Assembly (NCBI GenBank): GCA_951799405.1
Contig: OX637345.1
Span: 5,952,001 to 6,016,000, forward strand
Direction of reading: 5' to 3'
Source: Agapetus fuscipes
Taxonomy: Eukaryota > Arthropoda > Insecta > Trichoptera > Glossosomatidae
Length of the DNA stretch: 64,000 bases
The notes beneath the pieces were generated by a model. That model ran no database searches and was not told where the DNA came from. It saw only the letters and a list, made by a program, of their open reading frames with translations. The number at the start of each line of letters is the position of its first letter. The stretch's first letter is position 1. The translations under genes were made by a program, and so were the position numbers. Shown here one piece after another: positions 1 to 11,145 of this stretch.

Positions 1-520
1 ACATTTTTTGATAAACATTTCTTGCTGAATTTGATATATTTTGCGTACAGAGCATGTTTTGGTACATGTTACCATTCAAAAGGGACCTCACAATACATAT
101 ACATACAGCTCTGCACACAACTCCTAATTTATTCAATTTCCTCTCCAGGCTTTTACTGCTCCCCTTCGCCGGCAGTCAAGTGTGTACATACCTCAACATT
201 TTATTGTAATAATAACCTTATAGAATATATTTCTGTGAAATTCTCTTATGGAAGTTATCATAGATTTTTATTTTTTTGTCTAAATGTTTTCTTACTTACA
301 TTTATCTATAATCTAAGTTGCAAAGGCTCGTATGTAATGCATGCTTACATGCAAGCATATGTAAGTTAACGTTTACTCAAGCATATGTAAGTTAGCTCAA
401 GTTAACTTAAGCATATGTTAGTTAGCGCTTGGGTTTTTTTTTGTTAGTGTGCCTATCTGTTATCCTATTTTCAATAATAAAGTTACATTTACCATTTACA
501 ATGAATGCATTCCTACTCGT
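1..520. other. AT-rich, no gene seen
   Basis: No recognisable protein. Around 353-427 a short GCATATGTAAGTTA motif recurs three times as a small direct repeat. Confidence 0.5.
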
Positions 521-524
521 AGAC

Positions 525-960
525 ACGCGTTTATACATGCCGCATTTGTCTCTACAAAATAATACTAACAACGATTCTCAAATGAAAATACACACTGAAC
601 TTCTAGGAGCCACTCCCTCATACTGGGGAGCTTTTAATAAAGTGAACCATTTTGTACAGAAACCATGGTATGGATGGTTAGACTAATACAAATATATTAG
701 TCAAGGTACAAAAAATATAAATTAAATAAAATTAAACGATTATAAATGAAAAAATTCAGATGCAAGTAACAATAACTTTGAAAATTTTAAATTTTTTTTT
801 TTAGCAGCCAGCAATTCAGGTCAACCTCCATTGTTTTAATCTTTGCAAATTTCTGTTATTTCATCCAGATTCATAACCTTTTTCATCTTACTCCTTTTTC
901 AATCAAATCTGATGATTTGGAATATTATGTGGGTAGTTGAAATAAATTATCTATTATTTT
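525..960 (-). pseudogene. decayed RTE-like LINE 3' end
   Basis: On the minus strand 780-960 reads as the C-terminal tail of the RTE-like LINE seen better at 49877-50122 (residues like KKVMNLDE and ICKD), with stops. 525-700 is a diverged copy of that LINE's 3' untranslated tail. Old and non-functional. Confidence 0.6.
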
Positions 961-1551
961 TTCTGACGTTTGTAATCATTGGTTTTGTATCCAATACTTG
1001 CCGCAAGTCAAAAACGTAATTCCGTTTGTCAGGAAAATAAATAATAAAGTAAAAAGTAGCAATTCTCATCTTATACATTTTATCTATCGAATACCAATAA
1101 TCAGTATCTCAAGTATTAACTATAATTGAATTTCAAGCAGTGCGTTTATAAGAAAAACATATGTAAGCTCAAACTCTCAATAGACTTGCTCGCTTAGTTT
1201 CCACACATTTTAAGGCAATCTCTATAGTTTAATTTGAACGTTAAGTTAAAGATACAGCCTTGTACGCTAGACATATCTCATAACTCAGCCATCTCGTTTA
1301 TGTACAAAGTTTTTATATCTCTTCTCTATTCAACAAAGACGCTATGAAGGAAAAAAACTGACGTATCTCGTAGAAATTGTTTTTATTCTGTTTGATGGTA
1401 TAACAAGTAAGGAAGGAGGACTAGATTGAGCAAAAATTTATTACATTATTAAGGTATTATTATTTTTTATGGATAAGATAGGTTTATTCAACCTATAAGT
1501 TAAAGTAATATACTAAAATGTATATACTAGTATATAAACTAATAAATAAAT
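961..1551. other. AT-rich, no feature seen
   Basis: No coding or repeat signal that I can recognise. Confidence 0.4.
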
Positions 1552-1895
1552 AAAGTGAAATTGGTTTTATGATTTAGTTTTTTTTAATGTCCATGTATCT
1601 ATATATTATTATTTATTGATTTAAAAAAATGTAATTTGTCATGTATGTTCCTTGACTTATAGGTTGGTATGAGGTTGACCACCCATACTGTAAAAAATGG
1701 TTCACTTTGCCAATGTCACCCTGTTTCAGGGAAGGTCGGCTAGAGTTGCAGGGCTTATGTTCATTTGAGATTGGATTTTTATATTGTAGGTCCAAATGCG
1801 GCATGTGTTAGCGCAAAATTATACATGTCTGCTTGTGGGAATGCATTTAATATGAATCTCAAATGATACATATCTTTGCATCTTAGATTTAGTGT
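1552..1895 (+). repeat. RTE-like LINE 3' tail, subfamily A
   Basis: Contains the LINE 3'UTR upstream part (GTGAAATTGGTTTTATGATT), then the shared core beginning CTTGACTTATAGGTTGG and ending in CTTTGCATCTTAGATTTAG. A 5'-truncated LINE insertion or a SINE sharing this tail. Confidence 0.75.
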
Positions 1896-1984
1896 TGATA
1901 CTGTTATGATTTATTTCGGGTTCACTTTTAACAAAATTATAGAATTTATTTTTAACGAATTGAGTACGCGTGGATCACACTGAA

Positions 1985-2265
1985 ACTCCGGCAACAAGTT
2001 ACACAATATGTGAAGCTTAGTCGCGTTGCGGTGTCTATTCAAACTTAAAATAAATACCCCCAAGGTGTACCCAGCCTTCACAACAAATGAGAACCAGCCA
2101 CCCCGGGGGCTGGGAAACCCCAACTTCAACTGAAGTGGTTGGCGTAAAGGACGGCCCCCCTAACTGTAAAAATAAAAAGATTCCACTTGCCACGTGAGAA
2201 ACCCTTCGGAGAAGAAGTTATACTTTATTATGTGTAGCTTAGTTGCGTTTTTTTAGGTTGCAACC
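1985..2265 (+). repeat. tRNA-derived SINE2, body without head
   Basis: Matches the body of the SINE2 family at 60417-60732: the CAGCCTTCACAACAAATGAG block, the inverted CACTTCAACTGAAGTGG motif, and an end near TGTGTAGCTTAGTTGCGT. The tRNA-like head is missing here. Confidence 0.65.
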
Positions 2266-2996
2266 TATGTAACGAGATGAATTTGTTTGTTTGGTAGAAT
2301 GGAACATTGTATTTAAATTTGAATGGAAAAAGGAAAACAAAAGAATGCAGAAAGAGGGAAGAAGCTTGCCTGGCGTGAGAGCCACAAGCATGTGTAATTA
2401 AGAATAATTAATATTATTGTGCTGTGGTTTATTGTGTATACATTGTGAAAGGAATAAAAGTAAACGTATTAAAGTGGTTGTTACATTATTAATTGTGTCA
2501 ATCAGCAGGACAGAGGAAAAACCCTCACACCTATTTAGTTTAAATTGTATGCCTGCTAGAAACTTCAAAATCATTTTTCACTATTTGTCACTTTTCGGTT
2601 AGTGGCACTCTACGTCAGCAGATACGACATGTGTATCAAATGTACACATACACAGACATTCTTCTCTCTCCTTTTGATTCATATTGTTTCCCATACAAGA
2701 TACATTTCAATCTTTGGTGGTTCGCCTCATACTTCAATCACCGAGACGCGTTCCCCCAGCCCCTAGAGAAATAAAGAAATAAACCTCAGACAACAACAAA
2801 AAAGATTCATAGCTTTTTCGAGAATAATATTTTTAACGTATTTTCACAGCATTTTTTTTAACAAAAAGCATTTTCCAATATTCCTTGTTTATCATTGAAA
2901 GTGGTATTTTTTTTAATTATAGAAAAATAGATTTGAGCTGAGGAATGCAATTCACCTATTTATTTTGTCTGGCTAGTTATCTTCGACATCAGTGCA
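2266..2996. other. no gene; SINE3-like scrap at the end
   Basis: Mostly featureless. About 2935-2975 resembles the 3' part of the SINE3 at 36400-36655 (GAGGAATGCAATTCACC). Confidence 0.4.
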
Positions 2997-3170
2997 CAGG
3001 GCTGGAAGTCTCATCACAACGGTTATTCTTACCTACTGAATATCGGTAATATTTGTATGAAAACTAATCAGCTGTTCACTTGCGGCCATTTTAGATTCAC
3101 AGGTCTTCATACGAATATTACCTATATTCGGTGGATAAGAATTACCGTGGTGATGAGGCTTCCAGCCCTG
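2997..3170. mobile_element. foldback MITE
   Basis: Nearly the whole 174 bp is an inverted repeat, from CAGGGCTGGAAGTCTCATCA to its imperfect complement ending CTTCCAGCCCTG. Internally it carries TTGCGGCCATTTTAGATT. Related sequence lies inside the elements at 8750 and 29530, and a related pair of ends brackets 15263-15555. Confidence 0.7.
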
Positions 3171-3174
3171 GTGT

Positions 3175-3478
3175 CATTGATGTCATACAGCAAGCGGCCT
3201 GCTTTAAGTGGGGCTGGGCTGGTCACGTCGCAAGGCAGGACCATGACAAGTGGCCGAAAAGGATCGTGCAGTGACGGCCCAGGATGTACAAGCGGGGAGT
3301 GGGGAGACCCCAACTGAGATGGCTGGACGACATCAAGGGAACTGCAGACAGAGGACAGCTGAACACAGCAGCCGATAGACAGGAATGGAGAGTAGAATGG
3401 AGGAGGCCTACGTCCAGGAGTGGACTGAAAAAGGCTAAGGAAGAAGGAAGAAGAAGACAAAAATTCCCTTTATAGAGG
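3175..3478 (+). pseudogene. non-LTR retrotransposon C-terminal remnant
   Basis: Read in one frame with a single stop, the stretch gives FKWGWAGHVAR, then KRGVGRPQLRWLDDIKG, ending in arginine/lysine-rich codons. The WAGHVAR...GRPxxRWxDD pattern is typical of the region after the reverse transcriptase in RTE-type and related LINEs of invertebrates. The 3' end is GAAGAAGAAGAC, a LINE-style simple tail. Only the C-terminus is present, so it is a dead 5'-truncated copy, from a different family from the one at 49877. Confidence 0.7.
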
Positions 3479-3671
3479 CACCCCTGTTTCAGGGAAGGTC
3501 TGCAAGAGTTGCAGGGCTTGATTTCATTTAAGATTGGGCTTATATATTATAGGTCCACATGCGGCATGTGTTAACGCAAACTTATACATGTCTGCGTGTG
3601 AGAATGCGTTTATTATTAATCTTAAATGCTAAATATCTTTTCAGCTTCGATTAAGATTTAGATCTAGATTA
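3479..3671 (+). repeat. LINE tail A, 5' truncated
   Basis: Starts inside the tail at ACCCCTGTTTCAGGGAAGG and ends at the AGATT-type terminus. It abuts the preceding LINE remnant. Confidence 0.7.
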
Positions 3672-3689
3672 GGCACACAAATAAAGCCT

Positions 3690-3935
3690 TTGTATTGAAA
3701 ATCGTGCCGGACATGTAGCACGTGCAGAGGACTCCAGGATCATCAGAACAGTCTTGGATGGTGCCCCCTCAGGTGTTAGACCACTTGAACTCCCTGGATG
3801 CGGTGGGCAGACAACGTTGAAGCCGACGCCGAAGTTCTGGGAGTGAGGGAACCATTGAGGAAAGCAGCACAAGACAGAGAGTCCTGGAGGATTGTGGTGC
3901 GGGAGGCCCTGAGCCTTCAATAATAATAATATTAG
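3690..3935 (+). pseudogene. LINE C-terminal remnant, (AAT)n tail
   Basis: With frame changes the plus strand gives WMRWADNVEADAEVLGV and AAQDRESWRIVVREALSLQ, typical of the end of a non-LTR retrotransposon ORF2, then AATAATAATAATATT. Remnants of the same family lie at 9385-9785 and 58590-59020. Non-functional. Confidence 0.7.
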
Positions 3936-4345
3936 GATGATTTATTTAGTGAGCGCTTTTTTGTGTGTATCACACCTCAAGAGCCCTCTGCGAGCTTGGT
4001 CGTCACTGTAGAAAGCGCCAATTCTCAAGCAAGACCTATTTGCAGTAAGGCCAAATGGACCTTTAATGACAGATCTTTGGTAAAGGTATATGAATTTTTC
4101 AACACAGCGGAGCATTTTTGAAAATATAATTAGTATATTTATTGTGCTCCGCTGGGATTCAAACCCAGAACCTTCCATGTACAAGTCAGAAGTGTTAACC
4201 ACTAGACTAGGGACTGGTCTTCAAGGCTTCTGAGCCGAAGAAAGTTAAAAAAAAAGTGTCTGTGCTCCGCCGAGATTCGAACCCACAACCTTCCATATAC
4301 GAGTCAGAAGTGTTAAAACGACTAGACTAGCGACTGGTCTTCAAG
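3920..4345 (-). repeat. tRNA-derived SINE1 plus an extra SINE1 head
   Basis: 3920-4221 is a full-length minus-strand SINE1: a B-box-like GGGTTTGAATCCC in the head, the TTGAAAAATTCATATACC middle, the GCGCTTTCTACAGTGACGAC block, then a 3' end AGGTGTGATACACACAAAA and (AATA)n. 4250-4345 is a second, separate head in the same orientation. SINE1 is RNA polymerase III-type by its A/B boxes. Its 3' end matches the LINE at 48780. Confidence 0.75.
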
Positions 4346-4736
4346 GTTTTTGAGCCAAAGAAAGTAATTTTTTTTTATTGAAAACCGTGAAAATCAAGAT
4401 TTTAAATATGAAATATTCACTTTAAAGACATTTTAATTTGATGCTGAAATTTGAAAAAAAAATAGCGCGCTGAATTTTTCCCTCCAACTTTTCTCCATCC
4501 AGCAGAAATTCCTCTGCAAAACTCGAGGTATTCGCTAGACACGTAAAGTTATGGGGGAATTTCACATATCAAGTTTTTGGCGGGCCGTGTCTGCTTATTC
4601 AGAATTGCTCCCGCTTTATTTGGACCCCCAAAAATATTGCGTATTTCAAAAAATAAAAACTTTTCCGTCAGTTCATTTTATATGTAAGTTAGAGTTGCTT
4701 GACTAATAGGTTGGTGTGAGATAGTAAAAATAAGAT
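4346..4736. other. AT-rich; short LINE-tail scrap
   Basis: No gene. 4690-4735 holds the start of a LINE tail (TTGCTTGACTAATAGGTTGG) that stops after about 35 bases. Confidence 0.4.
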
Positions 4737-5550
4737 ATGATAGAAAGTTATAGGTCGGTGACCCCTTTGGGGATAACACAGGAAGAATTTATACTATATA
4801 TGTATGGAAGCGAGTCGTGGACGGTGAATGAAAGAGAATTAAATAAAGTATGCACCGTAGAAATTGCTCATTTGAGAAGTATAACAGGAAAAACACTGAA
4901 AGATAGAGTGAGAAACGAATGGGCTCTGAATGAATGCGGAGTAAAAGAAAGCGTGAAAGTGAAAGTTCCAAGAAGTGTGATGCGATGGTTTGGACATATT
5001 GAAAGGATAATGAAGTAATGTAATAGGTGATCGTGGAAGTGGAAAACCTTGGAAACAATAGATTGATCAGATAAGTGATCTAATCTAATCTAATCTAAGC
5101 TGCAAAGATATATATCATTTAAGTTTTATATTAAATGCATTCTCACAAGCAGATATGTATAATTTCGCGCTAACACATGCCGCATGTGGACCTACAATAT
5201 AAAACCCAATCTCAAATGAACATAAGCCTTGCAACTCTTGCCGTCCTTCCCTGAAACAGGGGTGACATTGGCAAAGTGAACCAATTTTTACAGTATGGGT
5301 GGTCAGCCGCATAACAACCTATAAGTCAAGGAACATACATCACAAATTACATTTTTTAAAATCAATAAATAATAGTGAGATTGCGAATTTATAGCATTTA
5401 CAGAGTGGAACAAGAGAAGAGCGTACATGAAAAGAGTGATGAAATTAGATGATATGAAAGAAGTATGCTAGGACAGAGTCAAGTGGAGGCACTTGAGTGG
5501 AGGTACCTGCCACCCCTAGAGGAATGGCGACAGGATACAAGACAAGAATG
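4737..5550 (+). pseudogene. RTE-like LINE ORF2 C-terminus, split by an insertion
   Basis: 4782-5018 encodes YGSESWTVNERE, LRSITGKTLKDRVRNEW and VMRWFGHIERI, the post-RT region of the same LINE clade as 57604-58112. The frame decays around 5019-5070 into GDRGSGKPWKQ. It resumes after the 5073-5394 insertion at 5395 with NKRRAYMKRVMKLDDMKEVC, a stop, DRVKWRHLSGG and RNGDR. The YGSEAW...RWFGH...DR-KW order is that of RTE-like LINEs. Dead copy, useful as a clock for the nested insertion. Confidence 0.8.
5073..5394 (-). repeat. LINE tail A nested in an older LINE
   Basis: Minus-strand tail A ending in (AATCT)n at 5076-5100 and extending into the LINE 3'UTR at its other end. It interrupts the LINE frame described at 4737-5550. 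AGTGA flanks both sides, a possible short target duplication. Confidence 0.75.
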
Positions 5551-5569
5551 TAGCTTAGTTGCATTTAAT

Positions 5570-6165
5570 TGCAGTTGGATTGCAAGGCTGACCTCCCATG
5601 CCATAAAAATACTTGCTTCACTTTTCCCAATGCCACTTTTATTTCAGGGAAGGTCGGCCAGAATTGCAGGGCTTATATTCGAAATGTTTCAAATTTGGGT
5701 TTTTATGTGTCAGCGCGAACTATAGGTATCTGTCTGCTTGTGGGAATGCATTTTATATAAATCTTGAATGTTGGCGGCTAGGGTTTGTTAAAGTGAAATT
5801 GGTTTTATGATTTAGTTTTTTATGTCCATGTATATATTGTTATTTTATTCTTTGATTTAAAAAATGTAATTTGTCATGTATGTATGTTCCTTGACTTATA
5901 GGTTGTTATGCGGCTGACCACCCATAATATAAAAATTGGTTCACTTTGCCAATGTCACCCCTATTTCAGGGAAGGACGGCAAGAGTTGCAAGGCTTATGT
6001 TCATTTGAGATTGGGTTTTTATATTGTAGGTCCACATGCGGCATGTGTTAGCGCGAAATTATACATATCTGCTTGTGGGAATGCATTTAGTATAAATCTT
6101 AAATGATATATTTCTTTGCAGCTTAGATTAGATTAGATTAGATTAGATTAGATTAGATTGAATGT
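5570..6165 (+). repeat. two LINE tail A copies in tandem
   Basis: 5570-5772 is a diverged tail. 5773-6165 is a better preserved one that includes the 3'UTR segment GGCGGCTAGGGTTTGTTAAA, which directly follows the ORF in the copy at 49877. It ends with about seven TTAGA units (6121-6158). Confidence 0.75.
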
Positions 6166-7140
6166 AATATATATTTGCAACTAAGATTAGTATTATATAT
6201 GCAGCTTGGTAACATTTATACAATCGGATTGTAGAAGATCAAATTACAATGCATGGGAATCGATTCATTGAAATTCATATCAGCATCAAATCTTACTATT
6301 GTCATAACTTCATGGACTAATGTTGCAATACAATACCGCTAGTACAGAGCCTTCCGTTTATACTCAATCATATTCTACAACAAAAAATATATGTTCACCA
6401 AAAAGCACTTCTATTGAACGTTTAAGCTTCCATAAATTTATTGTAAACGCTATAATTTAGTTTAAACGCAGCTCAAACTCCATTATAGAGCATTTCGTTT
6501 CAACTAAAACATGACGTTTTACCAAAAATGTATGAAAATTAAACCCACTAGAGGCGCTGTTGTATCTTTCATACATTTATAGATAAACGATGCGGTTGAA
6601 TTTTACTTAGTATACAGAGCACAAATCTCTATTACAAAGCTGTACGTTTTGAACTAAAAAACATAGTAGTATACCAATAATGTATGAAAATTAAAACCCT
6701 TACTAGAGGCGCTGTTTTAAGTTTTATACATTATTATGTTGGAGATATGGTTGAGTTTAAATCTAGAGGTTTATTCTTGGATAGTATTGAATGCAAGGCT
6801 TCTAGAAGGTTCATTGTAAATTGATAACAATGTTAGGAACATGTATTTGTAAGGTTTTCGTATGGAGCAATTTACCTGAACCAGAATCATGGCAACAATG
6901 GTCTAAGACGCTCACTGCATCTGCGAAGGTATTAAGCATACTATTGTTTTACCAGAGCAGAATCATGAACCTCTAGATTTGCAATGCAAAAAAACAAATA
7001 AAGCATCCACATGTTTATTTACTTTTTTCATATTGACTGGCAAAATCTATTCTTAGAATGAGCACCACAGTCCGTGGGGTTCGTGTCACCGCTATTTCAT
7101 AACCGTAGACACGATACAAGATGTCAGACACAGACGTTCG
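6166..7140. repeat. intergenic with a 150-bp tandem duplication
   Basis: No gene. About 6485-6610 and 6640-6760 are two related blocks, each with AATGTATGAAAATTAAA followed by CTAGAGGCGCTGTT, spaced by roughly 150 bp. A related phrase (CACTAGAGGCACTGCT) recurs near 50841. Confidence 0.5.
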
Positions 7141-7144
7141 GATA

Positions 7145-7490
7145 ACCTATTTTGAAACAAGTGTCTCACTTTGTCAATGTCACTCCTGTTTTGGGTAAGG
7201 TCGGCAAGAGTGCCTGGGTTTCATTTGAGTTTGGGTTTTTATATTGTAGGTCCACATGCGGCATGTGTGAACGCGAAATTATGCGTGCCTACTTGTGGGA
7301 ATGCATTTAATATGAACCACAAATGATACATATGTATCTTTGCAACTTAGATTTGGATTAGATTTTGATTTGAGATAAGGGTTTTTATGTTTTAAGTCCA
7401 CATACGGCATGTGTAAGCGCGAACTTATATCTGTCTTCTTATGGGAATGCATTCAATATGAACCTTAAATGTAGTATATTTTTGTAGCTG
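7145..7490 (+). repeat. LINE tail A, one full and one partial
   Basis: 7145-7375 runs from the mid-tail to the AGATTT end. 7376-7490 repeats only the 3' third (CACATACGGCATGTGTAAGC onward). Confidence 0.65.
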
Positions 7491-7610
7491 ACCCTATTAG
7501 ATAATTATAACGTTCATACCTATCTGTTTCTAGCCCTGAAAAATAGGATGATAAATTGCAGTCCTTTTGGCGATTTTTTGTGTTTGTAGAATTTGAATTT
7601 AAATTCATAA

Positions 7611-8380
7611 ATTCTGTGCCTCCTGTGAAAAGTGATACAACTCAAAAATCATCATTTTACAGGAGAGCAAAAACAAGATTAAAAAAATTCTAATTCATGA
7701 ACTAAGTGGGCTAGGTTACACATAAGTACCTTATTTTGTAGATAAAAACATTCACTTTCACTGTGCATTCTAATTTTTATGGTTACTATTATAGTTTACA
7801 AATAATTTATTAAACTCTGTCAGTTGTACCTTTTTTTTGCCTGTACTTGTATCATTTATTACGTGATAAATGATACAAGTCGAGTTATATTATATTGCAC
7901 CTATAAGTTGTCTTTGAGTAAAGTGATACACAAAAAGCTTAATATTTTTTAAATTTAATAACTCATAAGATAATGGTCCAGGCGGAATGTTGCTCAAACT
8001 AATTATAAAAATACTACCCCAAAGACACAATTGTTGTACTTAAAATAGTAGTATTTTCATAATTTACCTGAATCGTATAACTTGGCTAAAATTCCAGTCA
8101 AAAATTGGTGTAAAGTGATATAAGTCGAGATGTATCAATATTCACGATAGATTTGTAAAAAACAATGTGTGGATCAATTACTAAAAGGGATACAACTTGA
8201 CTTATATCACTTTTCACGTTTTTTTGCCTAAATCCTGCCAGTTATATTTCCTAAACTATAGCAGATAGAAGAATGTGAGTAAGACCAAAAAATCGCTAAT
8301 TTTTTTCTGATTATTGCTATGTAAAAATCTCAAAAAGGGTATAACTCGAGTTGTATCACTTTTCACAGGAGGCACAGAAT
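7611..8380. mobile_element. TIR DNA element with subterminal GATACAACT repeats
   Basis: 770 bp bounded by inverted repeats of about 33 bp starting ATTCTGTGCCTCCTGTGAAA. TAA flanks each side (7608-7610, 8381-8383), suggesting a 3-bp target duplication as in PIF/Harbinger-type elements. Inside, the phrase (A)GTGATACAA-CT-GAG recurs in both orientations at least six times. No transposase is visible, so it is non-autonomous. Confidence 0.75.
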
Positions 8381-8699
8381 TAATATTAAACACCCGAGTC
8401 TTCTTCTTTATAGCATCTCTCCACTTATGAAGACGCTGGTAATCTGATTTTCGACAATGCTCCCCATTACGACACAGCGCAGAAGTCTGCCGGTTTTGTG
8501 AGGCATTCTACGACTCTGGCAACTGAGAAAAGGCGGCAAAAAATATACCAGGAATATTTTTCCTACTGCCGCATATCAAATGATAACTGCCTTATACGTC
8601 GCGTATAACAAGTAAAGGAAATGAAGGTATTTAAGTCGGATGTGGCAGTTTTTACAAGTCGTATTTTTATGAACAAATAAGCTGCTAAAAAATACATTT
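8381..8699. other. no clear gene
   Basis: About 8400-8530 may be a badly decayed minus-strand LINE piece (KWRDAIKKK when read on the minus strand), too weak to call. The rest shows nothing. Confidence 0.3.
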
Positions 8700-9170
8700 T
8701 TTATAGAAAACCTGTGCGGGAGACCCCTTACATTTTAGAGACTTTAACGGGGCTATTCTTAGACATTTTAGTCGTCGGTTGAGCCCACGCTTTGACAAAC
8801 TAATGATGCCTGGCCTGAAAGTCTCATCACCACGGTCATTTTTACCTACCGAATTTTAGTAGTATTTGTATGAATACTAATCATCTGTTCACTTTCGGCC
8901 ATCTTCGATTGACAGATGTTCATACAAATTCATCATTAGTTTGTCAAAGCTTGGGTTTAACCGACGACTAAAATGTCTAAAAATAGCACCGTATGGATCT
9001 AAGATACTTGTTGTAGTGCCCAAGAAGTGTTTACGAGCTTGGTCGTCGCTACAAAGCGCCAATACTTAAGTGTAAGAATAAAAAGGTTCCACTCTCCACA
9101 TGCGACCTCTTCGGATTAAACGCGGCAAGAAGTTGCACTACATCTGTAGCTCCACAGCGTTTTAGTAGCG
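8700..9170 (-). repeat. SINE1/SINE2 mosaic split by a MITE
   Basis: 8700-8749 and 8991-9060 are the two halves of a minus-strand SINE1-variant 3' end (compare 44330-44405). 9060-9170 matches SINE2 body sequence in plus orientation. The 8750-8990 element interrupts the SINE1 part. Confidence 0.6.
8750..8990. mobile_element. MITE with 60-bp inverted ends
   Basis: Left end GGGCTATTCTTAGACATTTT and right end AAAATGTCTAAAAATAGCAC are inverted, with pairing continuing to CTTTGACAAACTAATGATG. The centre carries sequence related to the 2997 foldback. A sister copy is at 29530-29771. Confidence 0.75.
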
Positions 9171-9384
9171 TAGCGTTGTGAGTAAAAAAATATTGTTATT
9201 TCTCGATACCTTTTTGAAATATAATATGCCTGAGCAACCCAAAAATTTACGTCTATTTTTTATAATATTTTTTTTTTCTGAGTCTATTATGTATAATTGT
9301 ATTCTAGTTAAGACTCCTTATAAAAAAACTTTTTTTTTTTTTTTTCTGAAAACAGATGCTTTAGTTTCTCCAGCTCACAAGCCT
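9171..9384. other. AT-rich, no feature
   Basis: Poly-T runs; no gene. Confidence 0.3.
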
Positions 9385-9785
9385 TAAAGGCTCAGGGCTT
9401 CCCGTTACACAATCCTTCAGGACTCTCTGTCTTGTGGTGCTTCCCTCCATGTTCCCCTTTCTTCCATGACTTCGACTTCGGCTTGGACATTGTCTGCCCA
9501 CCGTATCCTAGGACGTCCTTGTAGTCTGGCACTGCAAGGGGCACCAACCAATATATATTTGATTATTCTGGAGTCTTCTGCACATGCTTAAAGTCCAGCC
9601 CTCCGAAGTTTTCTTGATTTTATTACTGAGGCTTTGTTTGGGTCTTTGAATATAGACTTCAGTTCTTCGTTGGTACGGATGCACCCTTAGGTGCAGCTCC
9701 AAAAATGTGACGAAGCATTTTGTTCTCGAAGATATGAAAAGATTTGTCTACTTCTGAGTCAGACTCAAGGCTTCACTTCCGTATG
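9385..9785 (-). pseudogene. LINE ORF2 C-terminal remnant
   Basis: On the minus strand there are decayed pieces of the post-RT region: around the 9780 end a YGSEA-like start, and near 9390-9450 APQDRES-RIV and EALSL, matching the family at 3690-3935. Several stops. Dead. Confidence 0.6.
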
Positions 9786-9834
9786 GCCGAATACTGGAAG
9801 TTCAATTCTGAATTTTATTGTACAGGAAAGACGT

Positions 9835-10190
9835 CATAAGTGACTAGGGTAAAGAGGTATTCAAATTTTTAAAAAAGGTAAGGTAAAAAAGTTTATTAAG
9901 TATTCAAGTTCTGAAAGGTTCTAGCAAAATTGGCTTCTAGTAACTACTCTTTTTGGGGTATAAAAAGCTGCAAATCGCTTGCAGAAGTCAGTCTACATAC
10001 GACGCTCTGCTTTTGAACAAGAAAGACAATGTAAGTGAACACCAACTGTGAAATAAATATAAATTGCTAAATCATAAATGTGAATTGTTAAAAATAAATT
10101 GTTAAATAAATCTAAGTGTAAAATAAATATCCTGTAGAGAAGACCAGTTTTTTTTAATTTGAAGACTATTTGAACCCTAAAAACACAACA
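9835..10190 (+). mobile_element. 5'-truncated LTR of family LTR2
   Basis: Matches the intact solo LTR at 19892-20365 from its AGGGTAAAGAG block onward: a TATAAAAAGC box near 9960, GTGAACACCAAC, several AATAAAT signals, and an end at AAACACAACA. The 5' part including TGTTATG is missing, and no partner LTR is seen. Confidence 0.75.
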
Positions 10191-10231
10191 GTATTGAAGA
10201 TTTTTTTGTTTTTTTTTTTATTTATTAAAAT

Positions 10232-10305
10232 ATGATAACAAACTTTGTTTAGTTCTACTTTATTAGAATGTAGAATAAAGTAGAACTAAACAAAGTTTGT
10301 TATCA
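10232..10305. repeat. perfect 33-bp inverted repeat hairpin
   Basis: 10232-10264 and 10273-10305 are exact reverse complements around an 8-base centre (AGAATGTA-like loop). Possibly the compact remains of a foldback element. Confidence 0.85.
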
Positions 10306-10837
10306 TTTTTTAATAATTAAAATGGAGTTCTACAATGTTTCCGCTAAAACTTTTCAAAAATTGTTTTTTTTTTTTTTTTTCAGGATTTTCGTAAAACATA
10401 TAAGACACTCCAATCTAAAACACTACATTATACAAAACAGCTTAAATCCACCAGGCAAAAAAAAACTTACATCAACATTTATTATTTATCAAAAATCACC
10501 TTTTCCCGTCTTAGAAGGGAAAAAATAAAACGCCAACATTTAGAGAAAGGTAAACCTCCGAGCGGTTTGGAAAAATCTGAAATATTGATGTTGTAGGGAA
10601 ACCCATTTTCTTCTGGGAGATTTTCGGCGCTTCCAGAAAGGGTTTCATCTCCATTGGATGATATTTGAGAATCCCACGGTTAAAATATGTTAAATCAGAG
10701 GCCAATCGATAAAACACAAAACCCTGGAAAGGAAAATATCAAGTGTGCCATCTCTCCGACAGGCTTAAGGACAGAACCGCACTTACTTCAAAGATTGTGG
10801 AAAATTTTGTGAGAGAAACAGCTCTCTTTAATATAAA
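10306..10837. other. no gene seen
   Basis: AT-rich, with no repeat I recognise. Confidence 0.4.
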
Positions 10838-11145
10838 ATCTAAGTTGCAAGGATATATTCATTTAAAGCTCTCAGATGTATGCCCACAAACCAACAAGTG
10901 TAGTTCGCGCTTACAAATGCTGAATGTGTACTTACAAATAAAATCCAAACCTCAAATGAACATAAGCCCCAGAACTTTTGCCGACTGTCCCTGACACAGG
11001 GGTTACACTGGCAAAGTGAACCATTTTTTACAGTATGGGTGGTCAGCCTCATACTAACCTATAAGTCAAGGAATGCGAATAATAAATTACATTTAAATAT
11101 AAAACAGAACAAAACCTTAAAAAGAAATCTATACAAGAAAAAGCT
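10838..11145 (-). repeat. LINE tail B with extra 3'UTR
   Basis: Subfamily B: TTTAAAGCTCTCAGATGTAT and TTCAGCATTTGTAAGC-type core on the minus strand. It extends 80 bp past CCTTGACTTATAGG into 3'UTR shared with 15810-16130 and 34683-35021. Confidence 0.75.

Noticed and set aside
3122..3460. 112-codon minus-strand frame
   Set aside because: Complement of the LINE remnant at 3175-3478, which has the recognisable motif on the plus strand.
6121..6158. Telomere-like TTAGA repeats
   Set aside because: The unit is 5 bp (AGATT), sits at LINE 3' ends and recurs in the same place in many copies; it is a retrotransposon tail.
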